Shown here in pieces: positions 37,698-47,340 of a DNA stretch of 64,000 nucleotides. The notes beneath the pieces were generated by a model. It did no database searches. It was not told the origin of the DNA and saw only the letters and a list, made by a program, of their open reading frames with translations. This DNA is from Rheinheimera sp. 4Y26. GTDB lineage: Bacteria > Pseudomonadota > Gammaproteobacteria > Enterobacterales > Alteromonadaceae. Made by a program: the position numbers and the translations under genes. How positions within the stretch are numbered: position 1 is the stretch's first letter; each line of letters begins with the position of its first letter. The stretch covers positions 62,001-126,000 of the forward strand of contig NZ_JAOBWS010000002.1 of the NCBI RefSeq assembly GCF_025245835.1, written 5' to 3'.

Positions 37698-39560
37698 ATG
37701 CTGCGTAATTTTTCCATCAAACAACGGTTATTGCTTAATGGCCTGGCGGTAGGTCTGGCTATGTTGGTGATGTTGGCCCTGCTGATTTATCAGAGTGCGC
37801 AGCAAAGTGCGCTGGCGGAATTGCGACTGGATATCGACAATTTAAAAACCGATGTACTGACACTGCGCCGCCATGAAAAAGATTTTCTGATGCGTAAAGA
37901 TTTGTCCTATCGCGATAAATACCAAAAGGCCCACACCGAACTTGAACAGCACAGCGAACATTTAAAACAAGGTTTACAGCAAGCTGGCATTGACACTGAG
38001 CCGCTGGAAGAATTCAGCCGTCAGACCGACAGTTATCAGCAGCAGTTCACAAAAGTGGTTGAGCTGTCCGAGCTGGTGGGGCTTGATCATCAAAGTGGTT
38101 TATATGGCAAATTAAGGGCCGCCGCCCATCAGCTGGAACAACAGTTTAAGCAGGTCAATAACGACACTTTATTGGTGAGTTTGCTGCAGCTTCGCCGGGC
38201 GGAAAAAGATTTTATGTTGCGGCTGGATTTAAAATATCTCGATGCTTTTGATCAAGAATTTAGCCGTTTTACCAGCCTGCTCAGCAACGCTGGCGTCTCA
38301 TCTGAGTTAATGCAGGCTGCCGGTGCTTATCAGCAGGCATTTCATGCATTGGTGGCTGGTCAACAGGAAATTGGGTTAAACCAGGAACAAGGTGTGATGG
38401 CCAGTATGCGTGCTGCTATTCATCAAACGGAACAAAGTCTGGAGAATATGGGCGAGGCTGCACAAAAAGCGGTTGAAGCTGCGGTTACTACCACGAGAAC
38501 CCTGGCTTTTGCACTTTTTGTACTGGTGTTGGTCGCCGTGATGGCACTGGTGCTGATGACCAGCCGCAGTATTCTGCAGCCTATTGCCAATGTCTGCCGC
38601 ACTATCGGTCTTATTCGCAGTGATAACGATTTTCGCCAAAGGGTGGAAGTCAGTGGCAATGATGAAATGACCACTCTGGCCAAAGACTTTAACCAGATGT
38701 TGTCGGATATCCAGGATTTAGTACGCAGTGTGAATCAGGCGCTGGAAATGCTCGACAAGGCCACAGCTGAACTGGCGCAATCTACCTCAGACACCAGTCG
38801 AGGCATGAGTCAGCAGCAGATGGAATCTGACATGGTGGCCACAGCCGTGACTGAAATGGGCGCCACTATTGATGAAATTGCCGGCAATACCGAAAACACC
38901 GCCAGTAAAGCCGAAGCTACCAATAAAAATGCCAGCGACGGCATGAAAGAAGTAGAACAAACTGTGGCGCGTATTACCAGTTTATCCAATGAATTACAGC
39001 AGGCTGCCTCTGTGATGGCCGAACTGGAGAAAGACAGCGCTACTATCGGCTCGGTACTGGATGTGATCCGCGGTATTGCCGAACAAACTAATTTGCTGGC
39101 GCTGAACGCTGCGATTGAAGCTGCCCGCGCCGGCGAACAAGGCCGGGGTTTTGCTGTGGTGGCCGATGAAGTGCGAAGCTTAGCGCAACGTACTGCCGAC
39201 TCAACCCGGCAAATTGAACAGATCATTGTTGGTTTACAAGGCCGCACCAAAACCATAGTTCAAACCATGCAAAGCTGTCGTGAGCAAGGCAGTTCCAGTG
39301 TGCAACAAGCCGGTATTGCCAGTCAGCTATTGGCCACTATTACCCATGATGTCAGCACCATTATGGATATGACCACTCAGATAGCTACCGCTATTGAAGA
39401 ACAAAGCCATGTGGCTTCTGAAGTGAATAAAAATGTGGTGCGTATCCGCGATATTTCCCAGGAATCACTGGTGATAGCCACACACAACGCGCAAATCAGT
39501 GAAGAAGTGGCTGAGCAGGCAGCCCGTTTGCACCAAACCGTGGATAAATTCCGCGCTTAA
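37698..39560 (+). CDS. Methyl-accepting chemotaxis protein with HBM-like sensor
   Basis: This chemoreceptor of 620 residues has a first membrane helix (about 10-32), a periplasmic helical sensor (about 33-265) and a second helix (about 268-290), then HAMP and the signalling coiled coil with [20 protein letters not shown] and [20 protein letters not shown]. The sensor contains two copies of an RRxEKDFxxR-type sequence ([13 protein letters not shown] near residue 56 and [13 protein letters not shown] near 166), the hallmark of helical bimodular (HBM) sensors that bind organic acids in Pseudomonas McpS. The ligand here is unknown. AGGAAA precedes the start. Confidence 0.92.
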   Translation: MLRNFSIKQRLLLNGLAVGLAMLVMLALLIYQSAQQSALAELRLDIDNLKTDVLTLRRHEKDFLMRKDLSYRDKYQKAHTELEQHSEHLKQGLQQAGIDTEPLEEFSRQTDSYQQQFTKVVELSELVGLDHQSGLYGKLRAAAHQLEQQFKQVNNDTLLVSLLQLRRAEKDFMLRLDLKYLDAFDQEFSRFTSLLSNAGVSSELMQAAGAYQQAFHALVAGQQEIGLNQEQGVMASMRAAIHQTEQSLENMGEAAQKAVEAAVTTTRTLAFALFVLVLVAVMALVLMTSRSILQPIANVCRTIGLIRSDNDFRQRVEVSGNDEMTTLAKDFNQMLSDIQDLVRSVNQALEMLDKATAELAQSTSDTSRGMSQQQMESDMVATAVTEMGATIDEIAGNTENTASKAEATNKNASDGMKEVEQTVARITSLSNELQQAASVMAELEKDSATIGSVLDVIRGIAEQTNLLALNAAIEAARAGEQGRGFAVVADEVRSLAQRTADSTRQIEQIIVGLQGRTKTIVQTMQSCREQGSSSVQQAGIASQLLATITHDVSTIMDMTTQIATAIEEQSHVASEVNKNVVRIRDISQESLVIATHNAQISEEVAEQAARLHQTVDKFRA

Positions 39561-39587
39561 GCACAACCTTTGATAGTGATTACATAC

Positions 39588-39613
39588 ACCGCAGCCTGGC
39601 TGCGGTTTTTTTT
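39588..39613 (+). terminator. Terminator after the HBM chemoreceptor
   Basis: ACCGCAGC and GCTGCGGT (39588-39595, 39599-39606) around CTG are followed by eight T's. Confidence 0.88.
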
Positions 39614-39663
39614 GCTGGTAATTAAGGCCGCAGGCGTTAGCATAGGCGCCCTCTGTTATCTGA

Positions 39664-40893
39664 TTGGAAACAACACAAGTGTCTTCTGCTCCTTGGTCAA
39701 AATGGCAGTTATTGCTGGCCAGATTGGGTTTAAAAAATGCGGACAGCCAAAAACTTTCAGCGCTGCCGTTGTCACAAAGATTGACAGTTGCCTGTTGTGC
39801 TGCAGTGGCGCTTTATCTGGTGACCCAAATTAGCCTTCAGCTCAGTGCTAAAGATGCTGCCGTGGTACTGCTCGCCTCGATGGGGGCTTCGTCTGTGTTG
39901 TTATTTGCGCTGCCCAACAGCCCGCTGGCCAAACCCTGGTCTTTTCTGGCCGGACATTTTATTCCAGCTTGTATTGGTCTTGCCTGTTCGCATCTGTTCA
40001 CCGATCTGGCGCTGATGGCCGCAGTCACTATAGGTCTGGTGCTGTTTTTTATGTACCTGTGTGAATGTATGCATCCGCCGGGCGGGGCCACAGCACTGGT
40101 GCCGGTGATTGCATCGCAGCAGGGCCTGCTGTCGCTGGATTTTTTGTGGTATCCGGTGGGTTTAAATATGCTGGTGATGTTCTGTGTGGCTTTGCTGCTC
40201 AATAAGCTGGTGTTAAAAAGAGCCATTTTAGCTGCGCCTACCCAGGCTTTTGACCCGGTGCATCAGCATCAGGACCCGCCGCCGTTAAAACGTCTTGGGG
40301 TGCAGCCTGATGATTTAATGTCGGCGCTTAATAATGCCGACACAGTGATGGATATCCGAGAGCAGGACCTGGAGTTGTTATATCAGCAGGCGCAGCAACA
40401 TGCGTTTGCCAGACAACATCAGGATTTATTGTGTGCAGACATTATGTCGCGTGATTTGATCACAGTGACTGCCGACACACCACTTTTTAAAGCCTGGCAG
40501 TTATTGCGCCAGCATAAAATTCAGCTGCTGCCGGTGGTGGATGCACAGCAGCAGCTGCTGGGTGTTATTTCGCTGGTGGATTTCCTCAAAGAAATGCCGC
40601 TGCATGACTACGGGCTTTTTATTGGATTTTTCCGCAAGTTCTGGCAACAACAGTCAGATCACAAACAACAACAGCGGCCGGTGTCGTCTCTGATGCAGCA
40701 GCAGGTGGTGACTGTGACGGAGAAGCAGCAGGTGGTGGCCGTGGTGCCTTTGTTGTCCGATCTTGGCTTACATCATGTTCCGGTGTTGGATCAACAGCAG
40801 AGGCTGTGTGGCCTGATTAGTCAGTCCGATTTAATTGCCGCTTTGTATCAGTTACAGCTGCAACCATGCAGTGAAGGCAAAAACAGCGCTTAA
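39664..40893 (+). CDS. HPP-family membrane protein with CBS domains
   Basis: The 409-residue protein has an N-terminal HPP domain of four or five membrane helices (about 40-195) with the name-giving motif ECMHPPGGATALVP, and two C-terminal CBS domains (about 255-315 and 335-400; DIMSRDLITVTADTPL, HHVPVLDQQQRLCGLISQSD). HPP proteins have been linked to nitrite transport in plastids and cyanobacteria, and CBS pairs usually bind adenosine nucleotides; neither is shown here. The start is TTG 39664 or GTG 39679, the latter better placed behind GGAA. The 3' end overlaps the convergent DUF971 gene by 4 bp. Confidence 0.85.
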   Translation: METTQVSSAPWSKWQLLLARLGLKNADSQKLSALPLSQRLTVACCAAVALYLVTQISLQLSAKDAAVVLLASMGASSVLLFALPNSPLAKPWSFLAGHFIPACIGLACSHLFTDLALMAAVTIGLVLFFMYLCECMHPPGGATALVPVIASQQGLLSLDFLWYPVGLNMLVMFCVALLLNKLVLKRAILAAPTQAFDPVHQHQDPPPLKRLGVQPDDLMSALNNADTVMDIREQDLELLYQQAQQHAFARQHQDLLCADIMSRDLITVTADTPLFKAWQLLRQHKIQLLPVVDAQQQLLGVISLVDFLKEMPLHDYGLFIGFFRKFWQQQSDHKQQQRPVSSLMQQQVVTVTEKQQVVAVVPLLSDLGLHHVPVLDQQQRLCGLISQSDLIAALYQLQLQPCSEGKNSA

Positions 40894-41258
40894 AGCTGCC
40901 TGATATTCAGACTGGCTTCGCGGTTGCTATTGGCTGCCGCCAGCCGGTCCAGGTAGTCCTGCCATAAAGTTTCACGGTTCTGGTGCAACTCGCGTAAATA
41001 AGGCCAGCTGTAAATGCCGCTGTTATGGCCATCATCAAACACAATTTTGGCGGCATATAAACCCACAGGTAAAATCTGACTGATAGCGACCTGTTTTTTA
41101 TGGCTGACCAGTCTGGGTTTGCCGTGGCCCCGCACTTCAGCAGAAGGTGACAATACCCGCAAAAACTCCGGGCTGAAGCTGGCACAAAGGCCATCAGCAA
41201 AATGCACCTCCAGTATTTTGCTTTGGCGGTGGTAATGTAATTTTGTCACCTGGTGCAT
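40890..41258 (-). CDS. DUF971 (GBBH-like N-terminal domain) protein
   Basis: The 122-residue protein carries a DUF971 domain, the small zinc-ribbon-like fold also found at the N terminus of gamma-butyrobetaine hydroxylase: LEVHFADGLCASFSPEFLRV, and the YAAKIVFDDGHNSGIYSWPYL core. Its function is unknown. Placement directly after hslVU is widespread in gammaproteobacteria and helps the call. A hairpin separates it from hslU, so its expression may be lower. Confidence 0.87.
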   Translation of the reverse strand: MHQVTKLHYHRQSKILEVHFADGLCASFSPEFLRVLSPSAEVRGHGKPRLVSHKKQVAISQILPVGLYAAKIVFDDGHNSGIYSWPYLRELHQNRETLWQDYLDRLAAANSNREASLNIRQL

Positions 41259-41272
41259 CTGTTTTTCCTTTC

Positions 41273-41299
41273 CAAAAACAAGCCCGTCACAACGGGCTT
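41273..41299 (-). terminator. Terminator after hslU
   Basis: Read on the minus strand, AAGCCCGT/ACGGGCTT (41280-41287, 41292-41299) with a 4-base loop is followed by GTTTTTGG. It lies between hslU and the DUF971 gene. Confidence 0.75.
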
Positions 41300-41327
41300 G
41301 GCGACAATTTGCAGCTGGTTATGCCGC

Positions 41328-42659
41328 TTATAAAATAAAGCGGCTTAAATCTTCGTCCTGCACCACAGATTCCAGATGGGCATCAACATAAGCACCGTCT
41401 ACCAGTATGGTCTGGCCGGTATGGTCGGCAGCTTCAAATGACACTTCTTCCAACAGCCGCTCCATCACCGTATATAACCGGCGGGCGCCAATGTTTTCTG
41501 TAGTTTCATTGACCTGCCAGGCCGCTTTGGCAATACGTTCAATACCATCTTTGCTAAAGCTTAACTTCACGCCTTCGGTCGCCAACATCGCAATGGTTTG
41601 TTCGGTTAACGAGGCTTTGGGCTCGGTCAGAATACGTTCAAAATCACTGGCTGACAGCGGTTGCAGTTCAACCCGGATCGGTAAACGTCCTTGTAATTCA
41701 GGGACTAAGTCAGAAGGTTTGGCCATCTGGAAAGCGCCTGAGGCAATAAACAGAATATGGTCGGTTTTGACCATACCGTGTTTGGTGTTGACGGTGCAGC
41801 CTTCGATGAGTGGCAGTAAATCCCGTTGCACCCCTTCACGGGAAACGTCCGGGCCTGAGGTTTCACCGCGTTTACAAATCTTGTCAATTTCATCAATAAA
41901 AACAATGCCGTTTTGTTCAACTGCTTCTAAAGCTTTGGCTTTGAGTTCTTCCGGATTCACCAGCTTGCCGGCTTCTTCTTCCACCAGTTGCTTAAACGCG
42001 TCTTTAATTTTCAGTTTGCGCTTTTTGGTTTTATCCGAGCCTAAATTCTGAAACATACTTTGCAGCTGTTGCGTCATTTCTTCCATGCCTGGTGGCGCCA
42101 TAATTTCCACACCCATGGCAGGCATTGCTAAATCCAGCTCAATTTCTTTGTCATCCAGCTGACCCTCACGCAGTTTTTTGCGGAAAATCTGCCGGGTGTT
42201 GGCATCACTGTCTGAGCTTTCCACTTCACCCCAGTTATTGCGGGCGCGGGGTAATAACACATCCAGAATGCGCTCTTCAGCGGCTTCTTCAGCACGGAAA
42301 CGGTTTTTTGCCACTTCTTGTTCGCGCACCATTTTTACTGCGCTGTCAGTGAGGTCACGGATAATACTTTCCACTTCTTTACCAACATAACCCACTTCAG
42401 TAAATTTAGTGGCTTCCACTTTAATAAAAGGCGCGTTGGCTAGTTTGGCGAGGCGTCTGGCAATTTCAGTTTTACCCACGCCTGTTGGGCCTATCATCAG
42501 AATGTTTTTTGGTGTGACTTCCTGACGCAGTGCCGGGTCGAGCTGCATGCGGCGCCAGCGGTTACGCAGGGCAATAGCCACAGCACGTTTGGCATCCTGC
42601 TGGCCAATAATATGACGGTCCAGCTCATGGACAATTTCTCTTGGGGTCATTTCAGACAT
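41328..42659 (-). CDS. hslU: HslU, ATPase subunit of the HslVU protease
   Basis: HslU is an AAA+ hexamer that unfolds substrates and feeds them to HslV. The 443 residues equal the E. coli length. Motifs: [17 protein letters not shown] start, Walker [15 protein letters not shown], pore loop GYVGKEVE, Walker [11 protein letters not shown], the sensor ASGAFQ region, and the C-terminal tail DLSRFIL that docks into HslV. It follows hslV after 11 bp. Confidence 0.98.
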   Translation of the reverse strand: MSEMTPREIVHELDRHIIGQQDAKRAVAIALRNRWRRMQLDPALRQEVTPKNILMIGPTGVGKTEIARRLAKLANAPFIKVEATKFTEVGYVGKEVESIIRDLTDSAVKMVREQEVAKNRFRAEEAAEERILDVLLPRARNNWGEVESSDSDANTRQIFRKKLREGQLDDKEIELDLAMPAMGVEIMAPPGMEEMTQQLQSMFQNLGSDKTKKRKLKIKDAFKQLVEEEAGKLVNPEELKAKALEAVEQNGIVFIDEIDKICKRGETSGPDVSREGVQRDLLPLIEGCTVNTKHGMVKTDHILFIASGAFQMAKPSDLVPELQGRLPIRVELQPLSASDFERILTEPKASLTEQTIAMLATEGVKLSFSKDGIERIAKAAWQVNETTENIGARRLYTVMERLLEEVSFEAADHTGQTILVDGAYVDAHLESVVQDEDLSRFIL

Positions 42660-42670
42660 AACGGACCTTC

Positions 42671-43189
42671 TTACAAATCTTCAATAGTGTGATGCTGGTT
42701 GGTGTAAATGCAGATATCACCAGCAATAGTCAGGCTTTTTTCGACGATGTCGCGTGGGCTCAGTTCGGTGTTGTCCAACAGTGCTTTGGCGGCAGCCTGA
42801 GCAAAAGGTCCACCACTGCCAATGGCAATTAAGTCTTGCTCCGGCTGAATGACATCACCATTACCGGTAATGATCAGCGAGCAGTTGGCATCGGCCACCG
42901 CCAATAATGCTTCGAGTTTTCGAAGCATACGGTCGGTGCGCCAGTCTTTGGCGAGTTCCACCGCAGCGCGCATTAAATGGCCCTGATGCATTTCCAGTTT
43001 GGCTTCAAAACGTTCAAATAAGGTAAAAGCGTCGGCTGTGCCACCGGCAAAACCAGCCAGCACTTTGCCATGATAAAGCCGTCGTACTTTGCGGGCGTTG
43101 CCTTTCATTACGGTATTACCAAGGGTCACCTGGCCGTCACCCCCTAAGGCAACCTGACCATTACGGCGTACAGAAACTATTGTGGTCAT
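42671..43189 (-). CDS. hslV: HslV, proteolytic subunit of the HslVU protease
   Basis: HslV is a proteasome-beta-like threonine peptidase forming a double hexamer. The 172-residue protein starts MTTIVSVRR, giving the N-terminal catalytic Thr after Met removal; GDGQVTLG, the [17 protein letters not shown] segment and [12 protein letters not shown] are conserved. It is first in the hslV-hslU transcript, which has a heat-shock promoter about 55-80 bp upstream. Confidence 0.98.
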   Translation of the reverse strand: MTTIVSVRRNGQVALGGDGQVTLGNTVMKGNARKVRRLYHGKVLAGFAGGTADAFTLFERFEAKLEMHQGHLMRAAVELAKDWRTDRMLRKLEALLAVADANCSLIITGNGDVIQPEQDLIAIGSGGPFAQAAAKALLDNTELSPRDIVEKSLTIAGDICIYTNQHHTIEDL

Positions 43190-43242
43190 AATATCTCTTC
43201 TTAAACGGCTGTATTCAGCCTGAAAGCGGGCACTGTTTCAGG

Positions 43243-43272
43243 AAATAGGGGCATTTGGAGGGTTTTTCAAGT
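43243..43272 (-). promoter_or_regulatory. Sigma-32 heat-shock promoter of hslVU
   Basis: On the minus strand ACTTGAAA (43272-43265) and CCCCTATTT (43251-43243) are spaced 13 bp, matching the RpoH consensus CTTGAAA-N(11-16)-CCCCATNT with few mismatches. Transcription would begin near 43236, giving a leader of about 47 nt. Confidence 0.75.
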
Positions 43273-43365
43273 TACAGCAGCACAATAGCTTAGGTGGTCA
43301 TACTGAAGAGGTAGAGCGGTGTTGCTGTGAGCCTGAGTGCAACAAGGCTGTACTCAGGCTTTTGA

Positions 43366-43896
43366 TTAGAGTGGGATCCAGCAGTCGGCGACTTTTTGTC
43401 GTTTTAGCAGATTTTTATCGTTTTGCGCCTGACGGCGGCTGGCGTATGGGCCTATCACGACCCGGTATTTGCCTGACGATTCTTTAATGCTGGCGGTCAG
43501 GCCGGCAAAGGCAATTTTGGCTTTGGTTTGTTGGGCGGCATCCAGCGTTTTAAAAGCACCACAATACATAGTGGCCGGTTTTTTTGATTCCAACTCATCC
43601 GCTTTGACCTGAACCTCTTTAGTCTCCAGCTCTTCAATGTAGGTATAAGGTTCTTTCGACGGTTTTTGCGGCAGTTCGTCCAGCACTTCGGTTTTGGCGG
43701 GCTGAGCTGCGGCCGCTTCTGCTGCCAGTTGTTCTGCGCCCGGGCGATGAGAGATGTGCCACAGAAAATAACCAAACACGGCTAACAGCAATAACACAGC
43801 TGCAATCAATAACTTGGGAACCGGTTTCGGCGCATTGGCTTTTTTCCGGGTTCTTGGGGCTGGCCTTGCGGCCTTGACATAATCTTGCTGGGGCAT
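43366..43896 (-). CDS. ftsN: Short FtsN-like SPOR-domain cell-division protein
   Basis: FtsN is a late divisome protein that triggers septal peptidoglycan synthesis and binds denuded glycan through its SPOR domain. Here it has 176 residues from ATG 43896. The cytoplasmic start MPQQDYVKAARPAPRTRKK parallels E. coli MAQRDYVRRSQPAPSRRKK; one membrane helix (about 28-46), a short acidic linker and a C-terminal SPOR domain (about 108-175; YCGAFKTLDAAQQTK, YRVVIGPYASRRQA) follow. An in-frame GTG at 43914 is possible but unsupported. E. coli FtsN has 319 residues, so the linker is greatly shortened. Between priA and hslV, as in E. coli apart from cytR. Confidence 0.9.
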   Translation of the reverse strand: MPQQDYVKAARPAPRTRKKANAPKPVPKLLIAAVLLLLAVFGYFLWHISHRPGAEQLAAEAAAAQPAKTEVLDELPQKPSKEPYTYIEELETKEVQVKADELESKKPATMYCGAFKTLDAAQQTKAKIAFAGLTASIKESSGKYRVVIGPYASRRQAQNDKNLLKRQKVADCWIPL

Positions 43897-44050
43897 AACA
43901 GGAAACTGCTTCACACTTTTTTACAGGCTATAGGGCATTCTACTGAAGTTAGACAAAAAAGAAACGACTGAAGTTTGTCTGCGGCCGCTGTTGCTGTTTT
44001 CCTGCACAGTGACGCCTGATTTTTAACAGGGTGTTTTTAACTGAAAGCAT

Positions 44051-46273
44051 TTAACTTAAATCCAATGGGTCCACATCCAGTTGCCATTTAAGTTTGCGAC
44101 TGAGCGCTGACTTTTGAATATGGGAAAGCAACATCTCCAGCAGCTGATGTAAAGCTTTACGATCCGGACTAAATAACTGCAGTTGCCAGCGATATTTACC
44201 GGCTTTACGTTCCAGCGGCGCTTTTACCGGCCCCAGCCACTGCACTCTTTGTACTGCTTGTACTGCTGTTTGTGTTGCTGCCTGCATCTGCCCGGCACAA
44301 ATCTGCTGCAGTTCTGACAACCATAACTGACAAATGGCGCTGTCGAGACCTTCAGCACGAAACATCGCCATAAACTGATAAGGCGGCAGCTGGGTTTGTT
44401 GCCGCTCTCTGAGCGCACTGCGGGCAAAAGCACTGTAGCCATTCTGAATCACATCCTGCAGCAGCGGATGACCCGGATAATGAGTCTGCAGCAACACTTT
44501 TCCCGCTACATCACCGCGGCCGGCACGACCCGAGACTTGTGTTAACAGCTGTGCCAGCTGTTCGGCAGCACGAAAATCACTGCTATATAAAGCGCCGTCC
44601 ACATCCACTATCACCACTAAAGTGACATTGGGAAAATGATGCCCTTTGGCCAGCATCTGAGTGCCGATAACAAGCTGGGGTACGCCACTTTGAATAGTGG
44701 CCAGATGCGCTTCCAGGCTGCCTTTACGCCTGATGCTGTCTCTGTCCAGCCGGGTTATAGGAAAATCCGGAATAAGTTTAGCCAGCTGTTCTTCCAGCTG
44801 CTCTGTGCCCTGACCTACAGGCGCCAACTGTGTACTGCCGCAAGCGCCACACTGGTGCGGCACTGGTCTGGTAGCTGCGCAGTGATGGCACACCAGCTGA
44901 CGGCTTTGTTTATGGTAAGTGGTAAAGGCACTGCAATGCAGGCATTCGGTCAGCCAGCCACATTCGTGGCAAATCAGCGCTGGTGCAAATCCGCGGCGGT
45001 TTAAAAACATCATCACCTGATTGCCACGGCTCAGATGCTGACGCATTTGCGCCAGGGTGCCGTCGGCCAAGCCGTGTTTCAGCACCTGTTGTTTTAAATC
45101 AATCAGTTCTATTTGTGGCACCAGCTGACTGGTAGCGCGCTCCGGCAAAGGCAGATGGCTGAATTTTTTCTGCTGCACGTTATATAAAGATTCGAGGCTC
45201 GGCGTAGCAGAACCCAGCAGAATAGGGCACTGCTCTATGCTGGCGCGTTTCACCGCTAAGTCGCGGGCGTGATAACGAAAACCGTCCTGTTGTTTCAGCG
45301 ATTGATCATGTTCTTCGTCGATGATCAATAAACCCAGATTTCGAAAGGGCAAAAACAACGCCGAGCGGGTGCCGATAGTAATAGCCGCATCACCACTCTG
45401 GCTGCGTTGCCAGGCACGTAATCTTTCGCTGTCGGTCATATTGGAATGCCAGCTTTGCATCGGCACGGCAAAACGTTTTTCAAACCGCGCCAGCGTTTGT
45501 GGTGTTAAACCAATTTCCGGCACCAGCACTAACACCTGCTGGCCTTTGGCAAGCACTGGCGCTATTGCCTGTAAATACACTTCGGTTTTACCTGAGCCTG
45601 TGACACCTTCCAGCAAAAAACGGCTAAAACTGCCAAGCGCCTGCACTACAGCTGTGACGGCCAGTGCCTGGGCCGGGTTCAGCTGCAGTGCTTTTTGTTT
45701 TTCTGTCTGGTGGACAAAAGGTGTAAAAGGTTCGCTGACCAGCTCAACCAGATTTTTCTCTAATAGCTGATTCAGCGTGGTTCTGCTGTGCTCAGCCAGC
45801 ACTTCAGCTTCGGTTAAATCTGATGTTAATAAGGCCTGCCATAATGCCAGCTGTTTGGCGGAACGGCGAAACAGTTCAGGTTGCTGCTCTCGGCCGCAGT
45901 TTGTTAAGCGCACCAGTTTATGTTTTTCATTGTCGAGCAATCGGCCTTCACGCAATAAGGCGGGTAAAGCGCTGGTCAGCACATCTCCCAGCGGATGATG
46001 GTAATAGTCGCTGGCAAAACTGAGTAAATCCCTGAGTTTAGGCCCAAGCACAGGCACAGGATCGAGCAGGGCACTGACATTTTTTAAACTATTGCTGTCA
46101 AAACTATCAATGGGATTAATTTGCCAGACAATACCCACCAGCTGGCGTTTGCCAAAAGGCACCAACACCCTGGCACCGACCTTAACCCCTGTGGGATCGT
46201 CAGTTTCCAGTTGATAATCAAAATGTTGGCGCAGCGGCACCGGTAGGGCAACCCGAACAATCAGCACAATCAA
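44051..46273 (-). CDS. priA: Primosomal helicase PriA
   Basis: PriA is a superfamily 2 DNA helicase that restarts stalled replication forks. The 740 residues show an N-terminal 3'-DNA-binding domain (about 1-105), Walker A EGVTGSGKTEVYL, DEEHDQSLKQQDGFRYHARD, GSATPSLESL, the zinc-binding cysteine cluster (CHECGWLTECLHCS ... CHHCAATRPVPHQCGACGS) and the helicase end IGTQMLAKGHHFPNVTLV. It is divergent from rpmE as in E. coli. Confidence 0.97.
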   Translation of the reverse strand: MIVLIVRVALPVPLRQHFDYQLETDDPTGVKVGARVLVPFGKRQLVGIVWQINPIDSFDSNSLKNVSALLDPVPVLGPKLRDLLSFASDYYHHPLGDVLTSALPALLREGRLLDNEKHKLVRLTNCGREQQPELFRRSAKQLALWQALLTSDLTEAEVLAEHSRTTLNQLLEKNLVELVSEPFTPFVHQTEKQKALQLNPAQALAVTAVVQALGSFSRFLLEGVTGSGKTEVYLQAIAPVLAKGQQVLVLVPEIGLTPQTLARFEKRFAVPMQSWHSNMTDSERLRAWQRSQSGDAAITIGTRSALFLPFRNLGLLIIDEEHDQSLKQQDGFRYHARDLAVKRASIEQCPILLGSATPSLESLYNVQQKKFSHLPLPERATSQLVPQIELIDLKQQVLKHGLADGTLAQMRQHLSRGNQVMMFLNRRGFAPALICHECGWLTECLHCSAFTTYHKQSRQLVCHHCAATRPVPHQCGACGSTQLAPVGQGTEQLEEQLAKLIPDFPITRLDRDSIRRKGSLEAHLATIQSGVPQLVIGTQMLAKGHHFPNVTLVVIVDVDGALYSSDFRAAEQLAQLLTQVSGRAGRGDVAGKVLLQTHYPGHPLLQDVIQNGYSAFARSALRERQQTQLPPYQFMAMFRAEGLDSAICQLWLSELQQICAGQMQAATQTAVQAVQRVQWLGPVKAPLERKAGKYRWQLQLFSPDRKALHQLLEMLLSHIQKSALSRKLKWQLDVDPLDLS

Positions 46274-46494
46274 ATTCCGTCAATAAACCAACAGCAGTTT
46301 ACAAAGCACGGCCTTGCCTGAACAGGGCTATTTTCCAGCCTTGGTGCGGCCTTGAGCTTTTTTTCCGAAGCCGGTTTTTTTTGTTGAATAAGCCCTGCTG
46401 ATCTATTAAGCTACGCGCCCTAATTTAACTGAAATACGTATGGTGTTTGACAGCAAGACTGATCAGATTGCGATACGGCCCAACGAGGTAAGCC

Positions 46495-46707
46495 ATGAAA
46501 CCAGGTATCCACCCGGAATACAAAGAAATCACTGCAACCTGTACTTGCGGTAATTCATTCAAAACCAGTTCTGCTCTGTGCAAAGACATCCACCTGGACG
46601 TTTGCTCAGCTTGCCACCCGTTCTACACTGGTAAGCAAAAAGTTCTGGACGTAGGTGGTCGTGTTGACCGCTTCAAAAAACGTTTTGCAGTACTGGGCGC
46701 CAAATAA
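46495..46707 (+). CDS. rpmE: 50S ribosomal protein L31 (zinc-binding type)
   Basis: L31 bridges the ribosomal subunits. The 70-residue protein is the C+ zinc form, with cysteines at TCTCGNSF and [13 protein letters not shown] (residues 16, 18, 37, 40). A strong GAGGTAAG ribosome site precedes ATG 46495. No C- paralogue is in the window. Confidence 0.98.
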   Translation: MKPGIHPEYKEITATCTCGNSFKTSSALCKDIHLDVCSACHPFYTGKQKVLDVGGRVDRFKKRFAVLGAK

Positions 46708-46731
46708 TCCGGCTTCCTGTTTCAAAACAGC

Positions 46732-46758
46732 AAAAAGGCACTACGGTGCCTTTTTTGT
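46732..46758 (+). terminator. Terminator after rpmE
   Basis: AAAAAGGCAC and GTGCCTTTTT (46732-46741, 46746-46755) pair around TACG, followed by more T's. Confidence 0.9.
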
Positions 46759-47340
46759 TGCCCTCAATTTGTCACCCGCCCTCTGTTGTCTGCCAGCAGT
46801 TTGTCGTTGGCCTGGTGTTTTTACTGCTCACTTTGCTCTGGTTTTTATTTTTATGCGGTGCAACTGACGAAACTGAGTGAAAAAAAATTCTGCATAATGG
46901 CGGTGGCTTGTATGCAAAGTTTTTAGTCTTGTATATGCATATATCTGATTGATTTTAAATACATAAAATTGTTTGTGGTTATTGGTTTTTGCATAATTAT
47001 CAACTTATCTTTGTTATCCATCTGGCCGTTTATGCATCTGTATTGCATGGTTAATAACAGCTCGTCTAACTGGTCATACCTCCATGCAAAATTCCGCTTG
47101 GTTTCACGGATAAAACTTGTTATAAAACTTAAGAACGCTGAAATTTGCACAAATTCTGTGCAGCACAAAGGGCGGGTTTTGTGGATTGTTGGCAAGTCAC
47201 AACCTGCTGTGTTCATCAGCTGAAAGTGCGGCTGTTCCTACACCAGTGGTACGATCAGAAAGTTAATGATTTGATTCAGCGGGTCTGCTTATTAGAATGA
47301 GCGGCCTTTTGCGCGGCCCCTTCGCGCAACAAGGCAAAAA
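46759..47340. other. AT-rich intergenic region before the malic enzyme gene
   Basis: About 580 bp hold no recognised gene. Two opposed open frames (46923-47216 minus, 97 codons; 46969-47223 plus, 84 codons) overlap each other and lack ribosome sites or family features. The part around 46880-47130 is clearly richer in A/T than the flanks and has seven TGCAT/ATGCA words between 46891 and 47088, which may be a regulator-binding cluster or chance. Confidence 0.45.

Noticed and set aside
41407-42051. 214-codon plus-strand open frame
   Set aside because: It is antisense to hslU and Ser-rich, typical of a shadow frame.
46923-47223. Two opposed open frames in the AT-rich spacer
   Set aside because: They overlap each other, lack ribosome sites and show no recognisable motif; an AT-rich non-coding reading is simpler.
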